This document shows, piece by piece, positions 10,800 through 31,547 of a stretch of 64,000 nucleotides of DNA (within the stretch, counting starts at the first letter, position 1; each line of letters opens with the position of its first letter). The stretch comes from Aldrovandia affinis. Its lineage: Eukaryota; Chordata; Actinopteri; Notacanthiformes; Halosauridae. Under the pieces are notes generated by a model. It made no database searches. It was not told the origin of the DNA and saw only the letters and a program-made list of their open reading frames with translations. The position numbers were made by a program, and so were the translations under genes. The DNA lies in the NCBI GenBank assembly GCA_029706075.1, contig JAINUG010000031.1:1905001-1969000 (forward strand), written 5' to 3'.

Positions 10800-10956
10800 T
10801 AACCCCTTCAATAAATGTATGATAGTATTCTGGTATTGTTTGAGTGTCAGTGGCTGTCAGTAGCTCAAATTTATTGTAGAATTCTCTCATTCATTCTCTG
10901 TCAGTAGCTCGGTTTATGACAGAATCCTCTCTCTCTCTCTCTCTCGTTGTCTCTAG
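10800..10956 (+). repeat. Minisatellite block 3 merging into the true exon acceptor
   Basis: After the Tc1 element the LTR flank resumes ('gtctgcctgtgtaacccctt') and passes into two degenerate minisatellite units. It ends in a (CT)n tract and 'gttgtctctag', the real 3' splice site of the exon at 10957. The real acceptor is thus the last member of the same repeat series. Confidence 0.75.
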
Positions 10957-11914
<958 letters not shown>

Positions 11915-12285
11915 TAAACTCTTAACCGATTCCAGTTATTCACAAATAGATCTCTTTATGACCCTAATGTACATTTAAATCATTTTGTTAATAACTGAAA
12001 GGGATGAATAACAGAACACTGTTGTACCCGGGCTTCGGTAAGAGGCGTTCACACACCCTACGCAATGAAAGCCATGTTTATGGTTTTTCCAGAAGTAAAC
12101 AGCTACCCCATAAAAACGAAAAGGCCATTTGTACAAGCCTTCTGGAAAAGGGAGAGAGAAGGAAAGAAAGGAAGAAATGTCTAGCATATAAATCTGAGAG
12201 GCTGACTTTGTAATTAACATGGAAATAGCATGGGGAGAGAAGGCATGTAATTGTGAGATATCAGCACAGGGAGCCCTTCTCTCTT

Positions 12286-12385
<100 letters not shown>

Positions 12386-12621
12386 CCACCTCTCTCCCTC
12401 TCCCTCTCCCTCTCCCTCTCTCTCCAGTTCAGGAGGACTGGCTCATCAGCAGTGGCTCAATGCGTGTTAATGACTCGCAGATACAGGCATCACTCTGGAC
12501 AAAGAAATGATTATTGTGCGGTCAAAAGAAGTTCAAAGACAATCAGAGAATTTTTAGTTTTTCCCCCTCTGAGAGCCACATTTGGAAAAAGCACATAAAT
12601 TAAGCCAAATGTAAGAAGAAA

Positions 12622-12662
<41 letters not shown>

Positions 12663-12956
12663 AGCGTCGACTTCAAAGTCCCGGCTCGCTAATTAATGAA
12701 CTGCGGGCCTCGGTTTGGACAAGTTGTGGTGCGACGCTTCCATAAATCAACATGACAGCGCCGTTCCTCGACCTCGGATAGGGCCTGTCATCAAGTCGCA
12801 TCTGATGTAAACACGACGAGTCGGGGCGAGGTGGGGGGGGAGTTGCGGGGGAATCAGAAGGAGGTGCAATTGATCAGCTGAACGGGGGTTTAAAGAAAAA
12901 AAAGACTTTTGAAGCGCATTATGTATGATCACAGGAAGTGGATGTGGCCCCAAGAG

Positions 12957-12999
<43 letters not shown>

Positions 13000-14946
13000 C
13001 TGCCACTTCTTTTTTTTTTTTTTTCTTCCCTTCCCCAATCGGATTTCTAACAGCCATCAAAAGACAGAGAAAGAATTGCGGAGCTTCTCCCCTGTGGCTG
13101 CCAGACAATAACCCCCTGTTGTTGCTTTGTGCCTCTTTTATTTTAAAGACATCAAAATTTAGTTTTTCAAAGATCTTTAACTTTATATTTGAAGCCCCGA
13201 CAATAAAGGGCTGCCAGTGCCACTCTCTATCATTTGTCAGAGACTGTATTCCTCTCTCCCTCTTGTGCCACTTCTTGTTAACCTCTTATTTTGTCTGTTG
13301 GGTCTCGTTTCTAATGTGCCTGTGTGCCAGGGGAATGCAGGGCCTCTCGTCAGCTGACAGGAGCACAAGAGAGAAATATGAAGGAGAAAGTTGAACTCAT
13401 TTGCAATTTTCAGTTTATAAAGCCACCCCATATTTATTTGGGCCACTGGTTTAAGCCATTGTTCTTTGCCCCCCTCCCTCATTTACTTAGTGCTGTTGGC
13501 CAGGAACCGCTGAGCGGTTTACCCTTGCAGACAACTTCGAAGCACAGGAGAGGCAAAAATAAACAATTCAATTTTCTGTACCGAAGTTGTCTCAAAAAAA
13601 GCCCTCGTATTTATCGAGAAGCAGAAATCATTTATTTTCAAATAATTTCGCGGTTATTTGCGTTCGAATACGGCGACGCAGTTTGTGTACTAATACAAAA
13701 ATTGACCGTTAAAGTATTGCAGTACTTGCATTTCATTGTGATAGGACAAAAAAATAAAATAAAATAAAAGCCCTCCAAGCCAGGCCAGCCTAGAAGCTGC
13801 TTTATTTTTAGAGCCGTGTGGAGATCTGGCAGGGGCGTGCGGAGGGGAAACGCGGTGGACCTTTGACAGGCGCATTAGGGAGGGTTGAGGAGAGAATGCG
13901 TTATCTGGATATTTCAGCGTTTCTGAAACAGTGGCGGGTGACCTGACAGCAGTGTAGCAGTGAGACCTTTTTGTGTGCATTCAATTGTGAGAAGTAAACA
14001 AAGTGGTGTATCCTGTGTTTGGTAACAGGGCGCGGTGCTCGGCTTGGCAGCTTGGATTTCTTTTAATTCTTTTTTTTTTTTTTTTCTCTCCCCCCTCCCA
14101 ACAATTGGCCTTAGTATGTGCGTATGGCCTGATAATCCTGGTACCTCACATTTTTATTTTTAATAAAATACATTTTAGTAAAAAGACATTTGCTTTGTTT
14201 CTTATTAGACGCAAGTCAGTTTATATTAAAAAGTCCCAGATGCTGTTAACTTGAACTTACTTTGTTTAAGAAGTTTATTGCCTCATTATTTCCATATCAA
14301 TTATTTACATTTCAGCTAATGCAAATTTTATATGTGCTTTGATGTTCACATAGCACAATATGGCTTTCTGTGTGTCGGGGTACGTGAGAGTTAAACGATC
14401 CTCTCCACTCCTGTCTTGTCTTGATAACATCTCTCTTTTGTTTTGATTCTGCGGAGATTTCGGATGTTAGATAATTTCCTCCTATTTGTTGCTCTGCCCG
14501 CATCTGATCTGTCTCCCGGAGCACTGTGAGCGGGTGTCTGTTCACACTTCTCTCTCGGCTTTTGGAAAGAACTGGCCTCTTTCGCTCTGGAAACACAACG
14601 CGTTGCACTCCGAGACGGGCATTTACCTTTGTGTTAAAACACTGCTCGGTGCCGGGAAACCGCCCACCTTCCGTACGTTGGGTCTGAAAGCACTACGAGA
14701 GAGGGAGTGGATATTAAACACTTTGATTCAGTCACACATTGTTTGCTGAATTATGAATGGCTGTAATTAAAATCCTGTGGCCCTGACTATGAATGATTTA
14801 CTATGTTGTTTCATTGTTTGTCATTTGCCTCATGATTCCTCATTTATTAAGATATTAAGGAATGTTCTCCCTGAGTGTGTAGAGACAGTTTTACACCACA
14901 GTGGACCACGTGCCTCTATGGACTGGTAGATTGAAGGCTCTGTACC

Positions 14947-14948
<2 letters not shown>

Positions 14949-14980
<32 letters not shown>
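14949..14980. repeat. (TG)n microsatellite close to a 3' splice site
   Basis: A run of about 15 TG dinucleotides lies some 40 bases upstream of the acceptor at 15020. Length variation this close to an acceptor can change exon inclusion in other genes (the CFTR TG tract is the known case). Whether it does so here cannot be told. Confidence 0.95.
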
Positions 14981-15020
14981 AGTGAGAGAGATCCTCAGCC
15001 TTTCACTCTCTCTTTCTCAG

Positions 15021-15168
15021 CCTCAGGTCTCTCAGCAGTTGGTCTTCCAGCAGCAGCTCCTCCAGGTTCAGCAGCTCCAGCAGCAGCACCTCCTCAACCT
15101 GCAGAGACAAGGTCTGCTCTCCATCCAACCCGGCCAGAGTGCCCTGCCCCTACACTCTCTGACTCAGG
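15021..15168 (+). CDS. foxp1: FOXP1 exon: glutamine-rich region, part 3
   Basis: 148 bases, phase 0 in and phase 1 out, donor 'CAGG|gtgagt'. It encodes [20 protein letters not shown], then [19 protein letters not shown], then [11 protein letters not shown]. It is collinear with human FOXP1 'VATQQLAFQQQLLQMQQL' and 'LLTIQPGQPALPL'. Two AGs lie six bases apart ('ttctcag' then CCTCAG), so splicing could start at 15021 or 15027. Both keep the frame and differ by Pro-Gln. I chose 15021 because it keeps a length closer to the human protein. This exon ends the Q-rich domain. Confidence 0.95.
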
Positions 15169-16556
15169 GTGAGTAGTGCTCTTACTGCCTCTATACACTC
15201 TCTCTCCCTCAGGGTACTTCCCTCTTCCTCCTTTGTCTTGCCATGCCCGTCCTTCCCGGCACACTCACTGTGACTACTCCCCCCGAACCACACAGGGTAG
15301 AAGTGAGGGTGAGGGTGGGGGTGGGGGTGGGGAGGGGGTGTGACCAGCACCTCTGTCTTGAGAGTTGACAGGTCTGACGAAACACACCTTCCTCCAAAAG
15401 GTAGAGTGTTCCCAGTTGCTAAACTTCCACTGAACCCGTCATTGTGAAACATAGCGTAAGGACATAGTGAGTCAGTTCTTGTTGTTTAGCCAGGAAGTTT
15501 ATTTCTTTATTTGTTTTTAATATTTCTTTAGGGAGGAGGTCGATGACAAAAGACTCCTTCATACACTTTTGGAACACTGACACAGACTATTCATTCTGAG
15601 TTAAAGCAAACAATTCAAAATAACAAGATAAGACGATAAAAAGGGAGGGGGGGGCACTTAGGTAACAGGCAAACAAAAACAGGGTTTGTACAGTCATGTT
15701 ATTGTTTGCACTGTGCTTTGAATTCTAGATCCTCTTGTGCTCAGACAATTCCCAGAGTCACAGGCCTGAAGCACAATTTTGGCATGGGAGCTGAGGAGCA
15801 GGTCTTCAAACACAGAGCAACCCTGTCTTAGATATCTCTTGTAAATATGCCCCTTTGAAGTGCAACATTTACGAGGCAAATATTATAGGGCCGTATATTT
15901 ACTTAGTGACATTTCATTTATTTTCGAGATCACTGCAACGGACAGCATTCCTTCACGAGATGTCCTGTTCCTGCCACACGTAACTAGCTTGATCATTTTA
16001 TGAATGCGCAGGAGTAAATAAGCAGACAAATAAATAAATCGTGACAAAACGCACTAGTTCTCACGAGGCGTTGTGCATTCTAGTCGTGTGCGGAGCGTAG
16101 CGATATGTCCCCCTTTAGTCGGAAATTTACGCCCGTAATCAAATGTCAGACTTGTGCCAGTGGTGTCAGACACAAAGGTTGTCCGTCTTTGTCGTTGATT
16201 ATTAAATTGGCATTTTAAACGGAAGCCGTTGAGTTATTTATCGGCCGACTAATGCGGTGTGCGCCAGCGCCTCGTTTTGAATGGGTGAACACTGGTGATT
16301 GTCGCCTGCAGTGGAAAGGCTACCCCCGGAGGCTATCGGCAGCTTTAACTGCGGAAGACAGCTGTTAAAACACTTATCATCAGGCTGAGTTTCTTTGCGT
16401 ATTCTACAGATTTTCTGCTTGACTGTTTGAAGTTATTGATGACCTTTCTGTTTTCCACATCACTAACCTCTTTCATGCATCAGCAACCGGGACCTACAGA
16501 GCTGCGATACAATCTAGGAAATTCAGCAAGTAGTTAGCAGCACTGCAACAAGAATG

Positions 16557-16605
<49 letters not shown>

Positions 16606-19600
16606 TGTGCGTGTGTGTGCGTGTGTGTATGTACATGTCTATGTATGTATGTATATATATCATATACTTAGTCAAATTCCTCACAGATTACTCGCAAAGA
16701 CATTTTGATAACCTGTCCACAGAAATGCTATTTAGAGCGCGTATTTCTACACTCTCGAAATTTTGAGCTAAAGCGCGCAAATGTATTTCCTTTGCGGTAA
16801 ATTCTTCTGACGTTTAATGTTTAAATTCTTGGAAACGGCCTCAGATAGTATCTGTTATAAATTATAACAATGTGTTGGAACTATTATCGCTATAAATATA
16901 CATTTGATCTCGCACCAACGTGCTTTTCCAATATTCCGAGGCATTCTTCCCCCTCCCCCTCCCCCTCCCCGAATTGTTTGGTGCGAGCGAGACTGGAGCG
17001 AGCGTTCACTCAGGTCTCCAAGGTGCAACCGCCAGGTATAGGCAGCTGTTCCCCTCCCTGCGTGCAAGGTGATTGGCTACCTTGTCGTTTTTTTTCGCTC
17101 CGTGGCCTCCCAGGCCAGAGTTTTATATAGTGAGTGCTCATCGCTGGAGAACATCAGTTAAGTTGTCCAGAAGAGGGCAATGGGACAGTGACAAGACAAA
17201 TTTGTTAGTAATATGAAAGCAAAGAATGTGGCCATGCATGAAGCGCTATCCGTACAGCCGCACATCAGGGACACTGGCAGGTAATACGCTCGCGGTGTCA
17301 GTGATTGATTTGGCCAGCAGCGTGGTACGGGTAATAGTTCCCGCAGCATTAGGAAGGAACATATTTTAGGCCTAAGGGGTGCATATCAGTAGGGCAGTGA
17401 TTACAGGAACATAAACAGAGGTGCTCCTAAGGTCTCTGTCTGATGGAACAATAAACTAATAGCGGTGTCACGGGCCCCCGCGGAACTGGGGCTCAGTGAA
17501 AAGTAACCGGCGAGTTTAAAGAGGTGGGAGCGCGGGGGCTATTTTTTATTCCAAGGATGATGGCCCGCAACTGATGTCATTATGAACCTTAAATCAACTT
17601 TCTGCTTGCTTGAACATGGTCACCTGGGTACGGACGCACAAGGACAAAAAAAGGTTGAAGAGCCCCGGCCTGTCTTTGCGCCAGCCGCTACCTGCGGTGG
17701 TAAAATTGAGTTGTGGGGCCGGTGATCAATCAAGTGTCCCAAACAACATACATTTTTTAAAGCCGCGTCCGTGTCACCAACCTGTAATGAGCGTAAGAGT
17801 TGTTCTGAAAAATGGAAAAAGGAAAGATAAACCAATACTATATTTTAAAAATGAACTGACCAGGGGGTGGGGGTGGGGGGGGAACATGGAGTGACATTTG
17901 TCTTGCTGTGCTGTCCATGGACTGAAATAATTAAACGTTTCTTTTTGCTTCCTCTCTGGCGAAACGCACAAGTGTTTCGCACTCGAGATCGCAATACAAT
18001 TTGATTGCGTTGTTGTGATTGCGATAACGTTTGGATATTATGTATTCGCGTAATTGTCACCTTGTCAAGAGGTTTGGAAATGGTCAGTCGTGAGCGTGTC
18101 AAGAGCTTAATGGTTAGAGATGATGGATGCCGTTTTTGGACAAGATGTGAGTAGGAAAGAGACACAGAAGAGAGGAAGACCAAAAGAGAGAGGGGGAGAG
18201 AGAGCGAGAGAGAGAGAGAGCGTAGAGAGTGAAACGACTTTGTCCCACTCTGTTAGCCCTCTCATCAGACGGGTCCATCCAGCACGGTTTCGTCTGAGTA
18301 AACAGTAGTGTCGGGGTCACGGGGCTGCTGGGTAATTGAGGGAGAGCGGGCCGCCCTGTCAAGCACACTGTCTAAAAATACACGGCGCACTGTCAGCGGG
18401 CACCAAGTGGGGAAAATGATCGTTCTAACACTGTGGCCCAGGACACCCGGTCCAACGGTGACCTTCCCCAATCCGCTCAAATCGCCGCCGAGGCCGCCCC
18501 CCCCCCCCTTCCCCGAGGGTTTTCGACAACCAGAAAAAACCCAAAACGAACCCCCCGGTTCGCAGCCAGGGCGTTCCCGTACCGACGACAGGCAGACGAA
18601 CGCGTTTGGGCAACGGCTGCGCCCCGCATCTGCTTAAGACCTCGCTCGTTAATTATGCTGCATCAAGGAACGAGGGGAGGGAGAGAGAGAGGAGAAAAAC
18701 CCCACAAAGGCAGGAAAGGGAGAGCATGTTTTATATTGAAATAAGGAAAGATGCTCCTTGGAACGTGGAAAGGTTATTGATTTGTCCTGCAATAATTTCC
18801 TGCTCTTTGATATGCAAACGATCCAGTGTGAATTTACAGCAATCCTATCAGACTCATTTCACACTTCTTAGCCACTCCGACTCTCTTGAGTCCTCCGCCT
18901 CATTAGACCAATGTTCTCTATTACGAGCATAATTAAAATCTTTAGTAGCTTATCAAATTAAAAATATTTTTGCTGATCGTATTGAGATCTTCACCTCTCA
19001 GTTATTTGCCACAACAGGAATAAATTAAGACTAAGCATTTTGCACAATGTGCGAGGGTCTCGGGGCTTGAAAGGACCACTTCTGGTATCTATGGAGAGCG
19101 ATTAAAAAGAAAAATCCGGGGACTATAAACCCTCCGAGATAAGCATGTGCAAATCATCTTTCATTCGCCACTGCTCATTTTGAGAATGGATTTAATTAAT
19201 TGTAATGTTAAATGAGTGGACTCGCATACATTGTACACATTGTGTATATGTATATATACAGTTGTATGTGTGTAGATATATATATTCACATATACAAGTG
19301 TGTGTGTGTGTGTATATAGATATAGATATGATGGTTTGTACGAATATGCAGTCGTCTTTTCATATGATTCAAATGTGGATTTGCTCACTTTGGGGAATAT
19401 TATACAAATTTGCACACATTCCTCATTGGTGTATTTTTATTTATTTTTGTATTTAAGATCCCTCTTTTGTTGTTTTTTTCCCCCCATAAATACCCAGTAC
19501 ATTTAGTCAGTACACTTGTGAATACCAATATAAGCCAGTGCAATGTATTTAATTTGGCTGATCTTGTTTTAGCCATACATGTTTGAAATGGGGGTAGGTT

Positions 19601-20380
19601 GCCCTCACGTTTTTTCACAGACTGTACTGTATGTGTGGCGACACGCACACGTGCATTGTGTGCAAACAAACGGCTCAGTTCTCTCAGACACGGAAACCGG
19701 CGGTGTACAAACACGCCATTATCCTTCCTGATCCACAATCTTGCCCAGGGTGTTGGTATCGCTGTCAGTCAGACACAGAAAGAACATGTGCTGTGTATGT
19801 GTGAGAACAGAAGAGATGCTTCTCTCTTCAAGGCAACGCTTTTTTTTTTTTTTTTTTTCAAAGGGATGTGTGAACAGCAATGTGCTTGACTTGTTAAATG
19901 AGGTTTAGGTCTTCTGTGTCAATTGGAGGCGGTGCACAGCTTTAAGTATTTTGCACATTAATGTGCTTTTCAGAGAGTTCCCCGAGGGTCCCGTCTTTTT
20001 TTGTCATGTTTTCGCAACGGCGCTATTGTAAACTTTCTTTTTCCCTGCTCCCTTTTTCCTTGTTAAAGGAATAATAGGGATTTATTCAGATTTCATGCCT
20101 TGTCTGCATGTTAATTATTTACCCTGGGCATGAAATGCATGTGAAAGCCAGGGATTTGTGTATACAAACAAGCTTCAGATCACAGTGGGGGCAGAGGAAG
20201 GGAAGAAAAAGGGAAGAAAAAAAAAAGAAAGAAAAAAAAGTGTTCTTGGCGCATTACCCCTTAGTAGAAAATGTTCTAATTAATACTTGGCTTTGTTTAC
20301 AGACTCTTTGATTTAATTACGTGACGAGGAGAGCAGGATTAGCCGTTAATTGATTTAATTATCCAATTTGTTTGTTTCAG
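15169..20380. other. Intron, 5.2 kb
   Basis: It holds a GGGTGGGGG-type G-rich patch at 15303-15340, a (TG)n run at 16555-16625, a C-rich patch at 16950-16970, an AT/GT-rich segment at 19240-19320, a T run at 19840-19858 and an A-rich purine tract at 20200-20240. No coding exon with FOXP1 similarity lies here. The AT-rich blocks around 18930-19200 look low in repeats and may be regulatory, which is unproven. Confidence 0.75.
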
Positions 20381-20567
20381 GCATGATTCCAGCGGAACTT
20401 CAGCAGCTGTGGAAGGAGGTGACGAACGCGCACGTGAAGGACGAGAACAGCGGCAACAGCCACGGCAGCCTGGATCTGTCCTCGCCTGCCGCCTCGAAGA
20501 ACCCGCTCCTCAACCACCACGCCTCCACCAATGGCCAGTACATGGGCCACTCACTGAAGAGGGAGAG
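20381..20567 (+). CDS. foxp1: FOXP1 exon: linker before the zinc finger
   Basis: 187 bases, entering in phase 1 (the previous G plus GC makes glycine) and leaving in phase 2 ('GAGAG|gtaatc'). It encodes [20 protein letters not shown], followed by a Ser/Asn/Gly-rich stretch, 'SLDLSS', 'NHHASTNGQ' and 'HSLKRE'. Human FOXP1 has '[17 protein letters not shown]', 'SSLDLTT' and 'NPHASTNGQ', so orthology is clear. The part after KEVT is the least conserved of the protein and probably disordered. The acceptor is 'ttgtttcag'. Confidence 0.97.
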
Positions 20568-27155
<6,588 letters not shown>

Positions 27156-27340
27156 TAAGTAACATGGCTTGCTATTCCTCTGCCACAGTATGTGTTACAG
27201 TATGTGTGTGCTCTAGGATTGACCGGACCCTACTCCCACTACCCTCTCGAACACCCTGTTGAAACTCACTCCTAGCTGCTTGTTGTCACCCCCTCTCCCT
27301 GCTGTGGTTGATGCAGGTACTCAGTTTGTGGGTGGTCATG

Positions 27341-27410
27341 TAAGAATAGAAGAATGTTTGATGACAGGAGTAGGCCATTCAGCCCATCTAGGCACCTCAT
27401 GTTGTCTACT
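27341..27410 (-). mobile_element. CR1-like LINE 3' tail fragment
   Basis: The sequence 'taggccattcagcccatcta' (about 27371-27390), with its surroundings, matches the reverse complement of the 3' tail at 61650-61702 ('tagatggaccgaacggcccg'). It therefore belongs to the same LINE family in the opposite orientation. It is a short 5'-truncated copy with no coding capacity. Confidence 0.65.
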
Positions 27411-27444
27411 ATCTAGAAAATAACTGGCACTGTAATATCTAGCA

Positions 27445-27482
<38 letters not shown>

Positions 27483-27629
27483 ATATATATATGAGCTAGC
27501 TCAGGGTCTGGTACACTGTACACTGGCAGAAATTCAACAAGAACATGACAGACACACACACCTTTGCTAATATGACACACTCTACCCACACCTGAATGTG
27601 AGAAATTTATTTTTTCCCCCTCGCTGGTA

Positions 27630-29642
<2,013 letters not shown>

Positions 29643-31528
29643 TCTCGGGGTGTTGTGGTTCTCTTGCTACGGGGCACTGTGGGGCCCTCTAATTCCTGTG
29701 ATAAGCCCTGTACCCATGGTGACTCTGGCACTCTTTCCCAAACAAACAACAGGCCGATGTTTATCTGTGCCAGCAGACACTCTTGGGTGCTCTGCGTGTT
29801 TGTCCTTGTCTCTGGACAGGGAGAGGTGCACCTCTGCTCAACCCGATGCTCTCTCTCTCTCTCTCTCTCTCTTGCTGTCTTTCTCCCACTCTTTCTTGCT
29901 CTCTCATTCTCTTGTTCTCGTTTGCTGCACCACTCCGGCCGCTGCTACCCAAAGGCCCTATCGGTTCTCCACACGCAAGAGCACTGCCTCATGCCCGACC
30001 TTGCTAACCAGATCCTTGTCTACTTTCTTTTTCTGTCTTTTTTGAGTTGTTCCGTCGTCAGAACCGGGTTCCTTCTTGACTTGTTTCTCTGTCGGAACCA
30101 GGCTTCAGTTTGCTTGTTTCATATCTGTGTGATGAATGCAGGTGTCCCCTGTATTCAGTGTGACCCAACACAGAGCACAATCATTGCAACAGATGAGGGG
30201 AAAACATCTCAAATGTGGCAGCAGATCAGTGCATCTCCCTCACCATGGATTAGCTGCACTTTAAACAACATATGACATTATTATATTATTCAGGGATGAA
30301 ACTAAAACAAGCAGTCAAAGTGCACAAGAGGCCCACAAAACACAAACTACAGCTGGGTTGTCCCCGCATTAACATTTTCCTGCTCCTACTCTAGGTTTCG
30401 AACTTATCTGATCCGGCAACCTCAACATTTTTTTTTTGAAGCCATTTTATAAAATGTTTTCAGCACTATAAGCACAAGAGAGAAATGTGTAGATAATAAT
30501 GTAAGCTATCCTCGACTCTAGCTTACCTGATTAGAAATAGAAATAGTGAAAAATAGAAAAAGTGTGTGGTTTGTGTAAGGCAAACGCAAATGATCCATTG
30601 AGTTTCCCTTGTCACCCCTTGATTTAAAGGAAACGTTTCGCCAAGACAATTTAAGAATCAAACCAATCATTGCCTTTTATCTTGCATTACTTGTCATCAA
30701 TATGAGTGTCAGGCTGGACTGACACTTTATTGAGTTTAGATATTGCCTCAACATTTGTTTACGAAACTGAAAGGAATTACAATTTGAGCACACTGTAAAA
30801 TTCTCTTAAAAATGAGTTACTAAGTGCTCTCTGCCATGTTTTTACAAGTGTTTTTATCATGGCAACATCTTGTTTACTTAAGTTGCCTGCCTAAACTGCT
30901 TGGAACATGTTAAGAAAACATTTGGACAGAGACTCCACAAAGCCGCCTTTGTTTTGCAGAGAGCGGGAGAGCGAGCGGCTCACTAAGGTGTTAACTCTCA
31001 AACCCTTAAGCACTTCCACATGAAATTCTGGGACCGATATCTGCGGTTTCCAGAAAAACACAAATAACAATAAAAAATCAAGTACAAACTCAGGCACATG
31101 CTAATCATCCCTTAAGTACCAATAAAAAAAAAAACTCTCGAATTATTCCAGTGGATTAATATGTTTATAAAAAAATTGTAGGAGGCCACAGAGACAGCTT
31201 GTTTAGTCAGCGGTAGGCTGTTATACCATACAGAGAAAGGTGAGGAGGACTCTAACGTCAACCACATTTTGGTTCTGAATGCCAACACTAACAACTAACA
31301 TGGGACTGAAATGTTGTTTTAAACTGTGCATATTTATTTTATTTTTTAAGGAAAACATTACATACCTAGTTGCACTATCTTGATAAACAAAAGGGCCAAA
31401 TCCTATTCCTGTTTTTGATTCGGTCCTGAGAGGGTGGGGTCCAGTTCACAGAACAGCTTGGTGTTTTTTATGAGGTTCAAGACCCCTTCCTCTGTGACCT
31501 TTGAAAGGTCAAACCCCACCTAAATACT

Positions 31529-31547
31529 GCACTGCCCCCTAGTGCTC
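31529..31547 (-). promoter_or_regulatory. CTCF-like motif
   Basis: The + strand reads GCACTGCCCCCTAGTGCTC. Its reverse complement contains CACTAGGGGGCAGTG, an excellent match to the core CTCF consensus. This is motif evidence only; occupancy is unknown. Confidence 0.5.

Noticed and set aside
1-10956. N-terminal FOXP1 exons
   Set aside because: I looked for the Q-rich 'ALQVARQLLLQQ' type exon and the start exon and found nothing; they must lie upstream of the window.
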